A stretch of 26,111 bases of DNA, taken from positions 1-26,111 of the forward strand of contig JBDKTK010000230.1 in assembly GCA_039680225.1 (NCBI GenBank), written 5' to 3'. The position numbers were made by a program, and so were the translations under genes. Numbering within the stretch: position 1 is the first letter of the stretch; each line of letters begins with the position of its first letter. The stretch is from JBDKTK01 sp039680225 (lineage in GTDB: Bacteria; Desulfobacterota; Syntrophia; Syntrophales; UBA4778). Below the pieces are notes generated by a model. It was not told the origin of the DNA, ran no database searches, and was given only the letters and a program-made list of their open reading frames with translations. Positions 1 to 6,897 of this stretch are shown one piece after another.

Positions 1-63
1 ATTCTACCATTTGCTCGTTTCTGCATTTCGAGACATTTAGAAATATTCACACTAAGCCTCAGT

Positions 64-2193
64 TTATTGGGTTAATTCGTAAATTACCCTGTTCACGTCC
101 TGATCGGTCATCGCCGGGTGCAGGGGAATGGAAAGACACTTTTTGTAATATGCTTCCGCCTGCGGGCAATCGCCGCGCCCGGTACCCAGGTGTTCCCGGT
201 AATACGGCTGAAGATACACGGGTATGTAATGCACCTGGGTCTGAATGCCTTTATTCTTCAGGTCAATCATCAATTCAGCCCTGCTCAAACCAATTTTTTC
301 AAAATCCATCAGCAGGACATAAAGATGAAAATTGCTCTCGCAATTGCCGTCTTCAAAAGGTACCTGGATGTTTTTCCTGTCCCTGAACGCTTCATTATAG
401 CTGTCGACAATTTGCCGGCGCCTCTTGCTGAATGTCTTGATTTTTTTTAACTGGGAACGCCCCAGGGCGCATTGGATATCGGTTATCCTGTAATTGTAGC
501 CGAGCAGAATCTGTTCGTAATACCAGGGGTTTGGCAAAGTCCTTTCCGGGTCCTGCCAAGCCATGTCTGTGCCGATGAACTCTTCGGGATCGCTCGTGAT
601 CCCGTGAGAGCGCAATTTCCTGAGTTTCTTTGCCAGGCTGCCGTCATTGGTCAGGACCATGCCGCCTTCGCCCGTGGTGATATGCTTCACAGGATGGAAA
701 CTCATTACCGCCATGTCGGAAAACTCGCATGAGCCGACCTTCCTGCTCTTGTAAAGGGACCCGAGAGCATGGCAGGCATCCTCGATTATGAATATCTTTT
801 TACCTGAATCCCGCTCTTTTCTAGCAACAATGTTCCTGATGGCTTCCATGTCACAGCTTTGCCCGGCGAAGTGGACAGGGATAACAGCCCTGGTATGTCT
901 TGTGATTTTTGCCTCTATTTCGGCCGGGGATATGTTGTATGTCCGGGGGTCTATATCGGCGAAGACCGGCCTGGCGCCGCAATAAAGGGCGCAGTTTGCC
1001 GAGGCCACAAACGTGTTGGGAGACGTGATGACCTCGTCCCCGGGCCCGACCCCTGCCGCTATGCAGGCCAGGTGCAGCGCGGAAGTGCCGGAATTGCAGG
1101 CTATGCCGTGCCCTGCTGAAACATAGTCGCAGATGTCCCTTTCAAATTCGGCTATGTGCGGCCCCTGGGTCAGGTTTATGGATTTAAGCACCGCGGTGAC
1201 GGCATTTATATCATCATCGTCCAGGACCTGCCTTCCGTAAGTCAGAAGCGGGAGGTCGGCAGATACCGGGTAACTCGATCTTCTCCTTTTCAATTTCTGC
1301 GGCAATCCCGCGACGTGATCGTTGTAGAAATCATCTATCGATTCATGAATTGTCGGCGGCCTGCAGCCGAGCGCCGCAGAAATCTTTTCGATGTTCAGGC
1401 TGAGATTTTTCGCCCGCCGGGCGGTGAACGGGAAATCGTCGACGGATACCGGCTTGACGAGATTCCTGTCCAGGCCGAAGCGCCCGGCCAGTTCGAGCGC
1501 GAAATCGAATTTTGAAATGCTGGTGCTGCTGCCCAGGTTGTAGACACCCGAAATATCTTTTTGAATAGCCAGCTCGAGGACCTTTGCCAGGTCGAAATTA
1601 TAAATTGACGAGAAAATCACATCGCGAAAGCCTTTTATTTCGCGACCCGACATCAATTCGGCGATTATCCATTCGGCAATGCTGTACTTGTTGACCACGT
1701 TCCAGCCGAAAATATTCGTCCTTATCACCAGGGCATTTTCTTTTTTGAGCGTCTCCAATTCCCCTTCGTATTTGCTGACTCCGTAGAAATTGGGGGGATT
1801 GACTTTATCGCTCTCGAGGAAATTCCCTTTGATGCCGTCGTAAACGGTGTCCGTGGAGATATAGACAAGCTTGCAATCCATATCTTTAAGGCTTTCGACG
1901 ACACATTTTGTGCCTTCTATGTTTATCCTGGATGTTAAATCCCTGTTGGATTCGCAGAAATCTATATTTGTCAGCGACGCACAGTGGATGACCACATCGG
2001 GACGGAATTGCTCTACCGCCCCGGACAGCCCGCCGTTTGGCGAAGAGATGTCCGCGTGGGAGGTCCTGATATTTTCCAGTTCGATCCTGTTCGAGTGATA
2101 CAATCCCAGGACATCGAATTTATTCTGGAAATACAGCCCCAGGTTATTTCCCAATAACCCGCTGATTCCTGTAATCAGCATTCTTTTCATCAT
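64..2193 (-). CDS. Fusion of RmlD-like sugar-nucleotide reductase and PseC-like aminotransferase
   Basis: A 709-residue protein made of two complete enzymes. Residues 5-295 are an RmlD-type short-chain reductase, with a GISGLLG nucleotide-binding loop (9-15), an STDTVYDG segment and a YGVSK YxxxK pair (137-141). A basic linker (about 296-314) leads to a full PseC/DegT-family PLP aminotransferase (315-709), with GTSALHLA, IEDACHALGS and the PLP lysine in SFHPVKHITTGEGG (about 503). PseC aminates C4 of the UDP-4-keto-6-deoxy-AltNAc made by PseB, and pseB lies directly upstream. What the reductase half does to that sugar is unknown; it might compete for the 4-keto intermediate or act on another nucleotide sugar. 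The frame is open 17 codons further upstream (to 2244), overlapping pseB. I prefer the ATG-ATG pair at 2193/2190, which gives a 23-26 base gap. No strong ribosome site is visible at any candidate start. Confidence 0.88.
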   Translation of the reverse strand: MMKRMLITGISGLLGNNLGLYFQNKFDVLGLYHSNRIELENIRTSHADISSPNGGLSGAVEQFRPDVVIHCASLTNIDFCESNRDLTSRINIEGTKCVVESLKDMDCKLVYISTDTVYDGIKGNFLESDKVNPPNFYGVSKYEGELETLKKENALVIRTNIFGWNVVNKYSIAEWIIAELMSGREIKGFRDVIFSSIYNFDLAKVLELAIQKDISGVYNLGSSTSISKFDFALELAGRFGLDRNLVKPVSVDDFPFTARRAKNLSLNIEKISAALGCRPPTIHESIDDFYNDHVAGLPQKLKRRRSSYPVSADLPLLTYGRQVLDDDDINAVTAVLKSINLTQGPHIAEFERDICDYVSAGHGIACNSGTSALHLACIAAGVGPGDEVITSPNTFVASANCALYCGARPVFADIDPRTYNISPAEIEAKITRHTRAVIPVHFAGQSCDMEAIRNIVARKERDSGKKIFIIEDACHALGSLYKSRKVGSCEFSDMAVMSFHPVKHITTGEGGMVLTNDGSLAKKLRKLRSHGITSDPEEFIGTDMAWQDPERTLPNPWYYEQILLGYNYRITDIQCALGRSQLKKIKTFSKRRRQIVDSYNEAFRDRKNIQVPFEDGNCESNFHLYVLLMDFEKIGLSRAELMIDLKNKGIQTQVHYIPVYLQPYYREHLGTGRGDCPQAEAYYKKCLSIPLHPAMTDQDVNRVIYELTQ

Positions 2194-2216
2194 AAGCGGA
2201 AGATAGGATTTACGAA

Positions 2217-3251
2217 TTATTGAGGGATGTCTTCCATAGACCATCGGGACTGTTCTATGGAGTAATCATCGGCTATTGAATCAATCAGGTTTTTCAGTTC
2301 AGGGATGGACATCCATGTTTCATTCTTGTCGGAGGTATAGCTGAACCCGTCTGCGACCGTTTTATTTCCGTTCCCGTTCATGAGGTCTTTCATTGCCTCG
2401 GGGGAAGGCTGGATAATATAGCACTCATTGAATTCTACCGTGTTCCGGCAATCGTCCTCTCCGATAAGGGTTTCATGAAGCTTTTCTCCAGGGCGGATTC
2501 CGACAATTTCTTTCCTGCATTCGGGGGATATGGCCTCCGCGAGATCGATTATCCTCATCGAAGGTATTCTCGGGACGAAAATCTCGCCGCCCTTGGAGAG
2601 CTCCAGCGTTTTTAAAACGAAGTGGACGGACTGGTCCAGGGTGATCCAGAAACGGGTCATGCGGGGATCGGTAATGGGAAGGACGCCTGTCTGCGCCCTT
2701 TCCTTGAAGAAGGGGACGACGGAGCCCCTGCTTCCCAGGACGTTTCCGTAACGGACGACGGCGAACCGGGTTGTATTCAGGCCGTGATTTGTATTGACTG
2801 CCACAAAAAGCTTGTCCGAACAGAGCTTTGTGGCGCCGTAAAGGTTAATGGGGTTGCAAGCCTTGTCCGTCGAAAGGGCTATTACTTTCCTGACCTTGTT
2901 TATTTGCGCTGCATCGATGATATTCATCGCGCCCAAAACGTTGGTCTTGATGTATTCGCCCGGGTTTGCTTCCGCCGCCGGCACCTGTTTGAGGGCCGCT
3001 GCATGGATAACGTAATCAACATCATTAAAGACCCTCATGAGCCTGTCGCGGTCCCTTACATCGCCCAAAACATATTCAATATAGGGGTACTTCCGCGTAT
3101 TCCATTTCTGAGACATTTCAAATTGCTTCAGCTCATCCCTGCTGAATATGATCAGCCGGTTCGGTCTGTAGTTCTCTGTAACAATCCTGACAAATTTTTT
3201 TCCGAAAGACCCGGTGCCACCCGTGATCAGAACATTTTTTCCGTTGAGCAT
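2217..3251 (-). CDS. pseB: UDP-N-acetylglucosamine 4,6-dehydratase (inverting), PseB
   Basis: A 344-residue extended short-chain dehydrogenase of the PseB/FlaA1 family. It converts UDP-GlcNAc to UDP-2-acetamido-2,6-dideoxy-L-arabino-4-hexulose, the first step toward pseudaminic acid. The sequence shows the GGTGSFG NAD(P)-binding loop (11-17), the AALKQVPAAEANP segment, and the active-site block STDKACNPINLYGATK, giving Asp129-Lys130 and Tyr138-xxx-Lys142 as in characterised PseB enzymes. Length is normal for the family. The ATG is preceded by GAGGGG about three bases away. It is the first gene of a minus-strand unit diverging from the GT9 gene and is followed after about 24 bases by the reductase-PseC fusion. 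WbjB/CapE-type dehydratases of the FucNAc pathway are related, but the STDKACNPINLYGATK block and the PseC neighbour favour PseB. Confidence 0.92.
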   Translation of the reverse strand: MLNGKNVLITGGTGSFGKKFVRIVTENYRPNRLIIFSRDELKQFEMSQKWNTRKYPYIEYVLGDVRDRDRLMRVFNDVDYVIHAAALKQVPAAEANPGEYIKTNVLGAMNIIDAAQINKVRKVIALSTDKACNPINLYGATKLCSDKLFVAVNTNHGLNTTRFAVVRYGNVLGSRGSVVPFFKERAQTGVLPITDPRMTRFWITLDQSVHFVLKTLELSKGGEIFVPRIPSMRIIDLAEAISPECRKEIVGIRPGEKLHETLIGEDDCRNTVEFNECYIIQPSPEAMKDLMNGNGNKTVADGFSYTSDKNETWMSIPELKNLIDSIADDYSIEQSRWSMEDIPQ

Positions 3252-3278
3252 GGTCCCCTCATAATGAAATATTTACTT

Positions 3279-3301
3279 TCAGGCAAAGCTCCGCTTCCTG
3301 A
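3279..3301 (-). promoter_or_regulatory. Leader hairpin upstream of pseB
   Basis: TCAGG (3279-3283) and AAGC (3286-3289) pair with GCTT (3293-3296) and CCTGA (3297-3301) around a TCC loop, with a two-base bulge. It sits about 28 bases before the pseB start, so it would form in the untranslated leader. No T-run follows, which argues against a terminator. A role in mRNA stability or control is only an inference. Confidence 0.3.
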
Positions 3302-3440
3302 ATTACATAATCCAGCAAAAAAACCACCCGGAATGAAAGGTGATTTGAATGTTTGGTATATGGGCAAAATCCACCTGTTCCTTTGAAAACAAAGGATTCA
3401 GCCCTGTCCAAATGGATGGTGATTTATTAAACAAAAACGC

Positions 3441-3461
3441 TTGTATGTCAATACAATTGTA
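3441..3461. promoter_or_regulatory. Nested palindrome, possible operator
   Basis: TTGTAT-GTCA-ATACAA (3441-3456) is a perfect 6-base inverted repeat with a 4-base spacer. It overlaps a second perfect palindrome, TACAATTGTA (3452-3461). It lies about 190 bases upstream of pseB and about 120 bases upstream of the GT9 start, a plausible place for a regulator of both units. The AT-rich composition makes short palindromes fairly likely by chance. Confidence 0.3.
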
Positions 3462-3576
3462 CAATTCCGGACTACCTGCCGGTTCCGGTTTTTCAATTAT
3501 GGAAATTCTGCCGTTGCGGCTGTGCAGAGCAAAAATATTTGCGGGATGCTCAATATTCAGTGTACACTCCAGGCAA

Positions 3577-4608
3577 ATGGAAACCAGGATTTTACTCGTA
3601 CAATTAGGGGATATCGGCGACATTGTCTGGATGATACCTGCGATCGGTGCGGTGAAGTCCGCTCACGCCGGCTCTAAAGTTTCAGTATTATTAAAAAAAT
3701 CGTTCAGCGGCATCCTTGAAGACGATCCTCTGATAGACAAAATCTTTGTGGTCCCTGACTCCGGCGGGTTCGAGGCGTGCAGGGAGAATTTTTCCCTGAT
3801 CCGCGCGTTGCGAAAGTGCAAGTTCGACATGGTAATCGATTTTCGCGCCGGTGACCGGGGGGCCATAATGTCCTTCCTCACCGGCGCCCCGCGGCGCATT
3901 GCCATGCTTTACCGGGAGGGGGTGCCTTTCTGGAGGAACCGGGCCTACACAAACCTTGTCGACCCGGTAAGGATAAAAAAAAGAGGGGCGGCGGAACAGA
4001 GTTTAATGATCCTCCGGGAAATCGGGATTGATACCGAGGATGAAGTCCCCAGGATTCAGGTACCTGATGCAAAGCGGGAAAAGATGCTTTCAGTTTTAAC
4101 AGTCTCCGGAATAGATAAAGGGGACAAGTGGGTGACAATAAATCCGTTCTCCCGCTGGACTTACAAGGAAATAAAAATGGAGAAATGGGTGGAGGTGATA
4201 AACTGGTTGTGGGCGCAATTCGGGCTCAAGACGATCCTGGTCGGTTCGCCTGACGAAAGGCAGAGGGCCGGGCAGATAGTCGACCAAACAGGGAAATACT
4301 GCCTGAACCTGGCCGGGTCAACCAAACTGGGCGACTTGCCCGCCCTGTTGAGCTTCAGCGTTTTCCATATCGGCGTCGACAGCGCCGCCCCCCACATCGC
4401 TGCTGCCGTGGGCACTCCTGCCATAACCATCTACGGCCCGTCGGACTGGTTCGACTGGGCGCCCCTCGGCGATTCGCATTCTGTCATAAAACCTGACATG
4501 GACTGCTCTCCGTGCCGCCAGAAGGGTTGTGACAACAGCGAAAAAAGCAAATGCCTTGATGAGCTGAGCGTTGAAAAGATCAAGGCCGCCATTCAGAAGA
4601 ATATATGA
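3577..4608 (+). CDS. Glycosyltransferase family 9 (heptosyltransferase-like)
   Basis: A 343-residue GT9 protein of the ADP-heptose:LPS heptosyltransferase type, probably acting on the inner face of the cytoplasmic membrane. It starts METRILLVQLGDIGDIVW, matching the family N-terminus, and carries the nucleotide-sugar block VDSAAPHIAAAVGTPAITIYGPS near residue 270. A cysteine cluster C-x2-C-x4-C-x7-C lies near the C-terminus (4504-4554). The frame is open for 76 codons upstream of this ATG, but that extension has no family character. I place the start at 3577, where AGG lies about four bases upstream. The stop overlaps the start of the next gene by ATGA, so the two are coupled. It is separate from waaC and waaF in the opposite-strand operon. 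Its acceptor and donor sugars cannot be read from sequence. Confidence 0.9.
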   Translation: METRILLVQLGDIGDIVWMIPAIGAVKSAHAGSKVSVLLKKSFSGILEDDPLIDKIFVVPDSGGFEACRENFSLIRALRKCKFDMVIDFRAGDRGAIMSFLTGAPRRIAMLYREGVPFWRNRAYTNLVDPVRIKKRGAAEQSLMILREIGIDTEDEVPRIQVPDAKREKMLSVLTVSGIDKGDKWVTINPFSRWTYKEIKMEKWVEVINWLWAQFGLKTILVGSPDERQRAGQIVDQTGKYCLNLAGSTKLGDLPALLSFSVFHIGVDSAAPHIAAAVGTPAITIYGPSDWFDWAPLGDSHSVIKPDMDCSPCRQKGCDNSEKSKCLDELSVEKIKAAIQKNI

Positions 4609-6137
4609 GATTGTTCAAAAAGAGTATCCTGGTCTGTTTATCAATGACATTGATGCTCTCTCCCTTGTGCGCCTGGGCGCAGAAAATAAACCGCAAGCAA
4701 ACAGAAACGCCAGTCGCCCGGCTCAGCTTTTCCCCGCTGATTCAGAAGACATTCACTGTAAGTCCCGACAGCCGCAGGATAGCATATGTTGACCAGGCCG
4801 TTGGCAAGCAGTGCGTCGTAATTGATGGGTTAAGTCAATCCTGTTATGACGAGGTCCTGACAAGGCCTCTGTTCAGCCCCGACAGCAAGAGGATCGCCTA
4901 CGTTGCCCGAAAGGGCGCCGGCAAATTCATCGTCGTTGATGGCAAAGAGCAAAAACCCTGCAATGACATCGTCGGTTATCCCAGGTTCAGCCCTGACAGT
5001 AAAAAGGTGGCATTTGTCGCACGATCGGGTGGCGGGGAGTGTGTTGTTATTGATGGGGCTGAAGGTGAAAAGTTTGATGAAATCGGCCGGACCGGGATTA
5101 GAAATGGCAAAGTGGTCTTCAGCCCGGACGGTAAAAGAATTGCATATGTCGCCAGGTCGGGGGACAGCCAGTTCGTCGTCGCAGACGGCGTGAAACAGAA
5201 GGAATATGAAATTGTGGGCAGCAATGCCCTGTGCTCGTGGGGTATACCGGTCTTCAGCCCGGATGGGAAGAGGCTGGGATACCAGGCCATGTCAGGCAAA
5301 AAATGGCTGGCTGTCATCGACGGGACAGAAGGAAAAAATTACGACGAAGTCAGCTTCATTATCTTCAGTCCCGACAGCTCCCGGACCGGCTATTTGGCTT
5401 CGCGGGGGGAAAAGAGATTTGCCGTGATCGATGGGATCGAGAGCAAGGGATACGATGCCGTAGACCTCCTTTCTTTCAGTCCCGATTCCCAAAGTTTTGC
5501 ATACAGGGCGCATTTGCGCGGGTCGCTTTTTAAACAGGGGAGATGGTTTTTTGTTTTGAATGGAAAGGAAGTAAAGGAATTCAAGATATCAGGAGATCCT
5601 TTCCTGTCCTATGGCAATTTTGCTTTCAGCGCCGACGGGAGAGTGGCTTATAAAGCGCGCCTCGGCATTGTCGTAAATGATAAAGAGGAAAAGTATTTTG
5701 AGAAGACCGGTTATCCCGCTTTCAGTCCGGACGGCCGGAAACTGGCATACATGGCCGGTACGGGAAACAGGCAGTTCTCAGTTGTGAACGGGAATCGGGG
5801 CAGGGAGTATGATTCCCTGGGGTCCCGGTTTTTCCTTGCCAACCCCGTTTTCAGCCCCGACAGCCGCAGGATTGCATATCCGGCGAGAATTGGAGAAAAA
5901 TGGACTGTTGTCATCGACGGCAATGAAGGGCAGTTATATGATGAGATTCTCGTGTTTCCAGGAGGTCCGAGAGTTTTCGAGTCTTTCGACAATCATCCTT
6001 ATTATTCTTGCTTCAGAGATAAAATAGAAACTGAACTGCAGAGCAGGGGAAAACTCGTTTTCGATTCCCCGGACAGGATTCACTATCTCGCTTTGAAAGG
6101 GGACACAATAGTTCTGGTCGAGGAAAGGATAGAGTAA
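4605..6137 (+). CDS. Secreted PD40-type beta-propeller repeat protein
   Basis: A 510-residue protein with a Sec signal peptide (about 1-25, cleavage after AWA before QK) and no lipobox. The rest is a tandem array of about eleven copies of a motif close to FSPDxxxxAYxAxxG, beginning near residues 53, 91, 129, 173, 218, 255, 292, 342, 374, 417 and 488. Most copies are followed by a VVIDG-like strand and a YDE-like turn. This is the PD40/TolB-type propeller pattern, so a periplasmic or surface propeller is expected. It is not TolB: no TolB N-terminal domain and no tol/pal neighbours. It overlaps the GT9 gene by four bases, which suggests an envelope or glycan role, but no function or catalytic residue is evident. 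Its stop lies three bases from the stop of the convergent Trm112 gene. Confidence 0.85.
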   Translation: MRLFKKSILVCLSMTLMLSPLCAWAQKINRKQTETPVARLSFSPLIQKTFTVSPDSRRIAYVDQAVGKQCVVIDGLSQSCYDEVLTRPLFSPDSKRIAYVARKGAGKFIVVDGKEQKPCNDIVGYPRFSPDSKKVAFVARSGGGECVVIDGAEGEKFDEIGRTGIRNGKVVFSPDGKRIAYVARSGDSQFVVADGVKQKEYEIVGSNALCSWGIPVFSPDGKRLGYQAMSGKKWLAVIDGTEGKNYDEVSFIIFSPDSSRTGYLASRGEKRFAVIDGIESKGYDAVDLLSFSPDSQSFAYRAHLRGSLFKQGRWFFVLNGKEVKEFKISGDPFLSYGNFAFSADGRVAYKARLGIVVNDKEEKYFEKTGYPAFSPDGRKLAYMAGTGNRQFSVVNGNRGREYDSLGSRFFLANPVFSPDSRRIAYPARIGEKWTVVIDGNEGQLYDEILVFPGGPRVFESFDNHPYYSCFRDKIETELQSRGKLVFDSPDRIHYLALKGDTIVLVEERIE

Positions 6138-6140
6138 AAA

Positions 6141-6308
6141 TCAAATCTTCTTCGCCGTATCGCTGATCATAACCGGGATATCGTCCCTGATCTCATAGAG
6201 CAGCCCGCATTTTTCGCAAACCAGGCCATTCAGCTCTTGTTTCAAAACAACTTCCCCCTTGCATTTCGGACACGCAAGAATTTCCATCATTTCCTGTTTG
6301 ACGGCCAC
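6141..6308 (-). CDS. Trm112/YcaR-family zinc-ribbon protein
   Basis: A 55-residue protein beginning M(GTG)AVKQEMMEILACPKCKG. It has the family's LACPKC and VCEKCGLLYEIRDDIPVM blocks, which give a four-cysteine zinc site (CPxC near 13-16, CxxC near 31-34). Trm112 proteins bind and stabilise methyltransferases in eukaryotes and archaea. The bacterial YcaR relatives are poorly understood, and in E. coli ycaR lies between lpxK and kdsB. Here it is the last gene of the LPS operon, ten bases after the PagL-like gene. The GTG start is chosen because AAGGAG lies five bases upstream and because MAVxxE is usual for this family; an internal ATG-ATG pair would drop six residues. It is short enough to be missed by automated calls. 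Confidence 0.9.
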   Translation of the reverse strand: MAVKQEMMEILACPKCKGEVVLKQELNGLVCEKCGLLYEIRDDIPVMISDTAKKI

Positions 6309-6313
6309 AAGCG

Positions 6314-6319
6314 CTCCTT
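6314..6319 (-). promoter_or_regulatory. Ribosome binding site of the Trm112 gene
   Basis: AAGGAG lies five bases before the GTG at 6308 and overlaps the stop of the upstream PagL-like gene. It is one of the strongest ribosome sites in the window and fixes the non-ATG start. Confidence 0.75.
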
Positions 6320-6897
6320 CAAAAAAAGTAAGAATAACCGATTGTCCCGAAATTGCTGTTTATTCCCAAATTTGGGTCCTTTATCCCGCAATTGGAAATA
6401 TGCCGGTAGCGGTACCCGATATTGAAAGCGGCATTTTCGTATACAAAATAATAGAACCCCGCTCCGACAGTGTCCGCGAAAGCAAAACCCCTGGCCTGGT
6501 CTTCCGTTTCAACGGAAATGTAATGAGGGCCTATCGACGCCATCAGATAAATCGACCACTTTCCGGATAACGGGTACATGTACTCCAAACCGATGCCCAG
6601 TCCCACCTCGTATTCACTCAGGTTCAGGACAGGGTTGAGTTGGGGCTCGGCAAAAAGGGTGAGCCTCCCCTTGTGGCCGTTGAGCGCCGGCCACAATTGC
6701 TTTACGTCCCCTCCTATGCGGAACACGAACAGGATCGGATCGTATTTCCCTTCTTTGATATCGCCGGTCCCGAAACCGAGCGTCAGCCCGGCCTCTATGG
6801 GAGGAAGAGTTGATATATCATCGCCTTTGGCCTGTAATGGGGCGCACAGAACGAGCAGCAGTAAAACCAGATATCGAACGAGTTTTGGCCTTTCCAT
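6319..6897 (-). CDS. PagL-like outer-membrane beta-barrel (acyloxyacyl hydrolase family)
   Basis: A 192-residue protein with a signal peptide (about 1-23, ending near LQA) and alternating aromatic strands of an 8-stranded barrel, ending in TIGYSYFF with a terminal Phe. The C-terminal block YRHISNCGIKDPNLGIN matches the lipid A 3-O-deacylase (PagL) active-site region, HYSNAGLKQPNDGIE in Pseudomonas aeruginosa. The catalytic His and Ser are kept. The position of the catalytic Glu, fourteen residues after the His, is Asn. Activity is therefore uncertain; related acyloxyacyl hydrolase-family proteins may share this substitution. Its ATG overlaps the waaC stop by one base (TAATG), so it is expressed with the LPS genes. 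If lipid A here carries amide-linked 3-acyl chains, the usual PagL ester would be absent. Confidence 0.8.
   Translation of the reverse strand: MERPKLVRYLVLLLLVLCAPLQAKGDDISTLPPIEAGLTLGFGTGDIKEGKYDPILFVFRIGGDVKQLWPALNGHKGRLTLFAEPQLNPVLNLSEYEVGLGIGLEYMYPLSGKWSIYLMASIGPHYISVETEDQARGFAFADTVGAGFYYFVYENAAFNIGYRYRHISNCGIKDPNLGINSNFGTIGYSYFF

Larger units (their letters stand above)
3252..3576. other. Divergent intergenic region between pseB and the GT9 gene
   Basis: This 325-base AT-richer stretch separates two divergently transcribed units and must hold promoters for both. I see no convincing coding region. The frames open on both strands here have no family character and run into the neighbouring genes. 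It contains a nested palindrome (3441-3461) and a hairpin in the pseB leader (3279-3301). I could not assign -35/-10 pairs with confidence on either strand. Confidence 0.6.

Noticed and set aside
1..63. Start of a further pse gene at the left edge
   Set aside because: A short minus-strand ATG (8-10) is present but too little sequence remains to judge, and no clear ribosome site precedes it.
3349..3576. N-terminal extension of the GT9 gene starting at 3349
   Set aside because: The 76 extra codons have no similarity to the family. The conserved METRILLVQLGDIGD start is at 3577.
4605..6137. Calling the propeller protein TolB
   Set aside because: The TolB N-terminal domain is missing, the repeat number is too high, and no tolQRA or pal genes are nearby.
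6138..6140. A transcription terminator between the convergent operons
   Set aside because: Only three bases separate the two stop codons, and I saw no hairpin plus T-run in either direction around this point.
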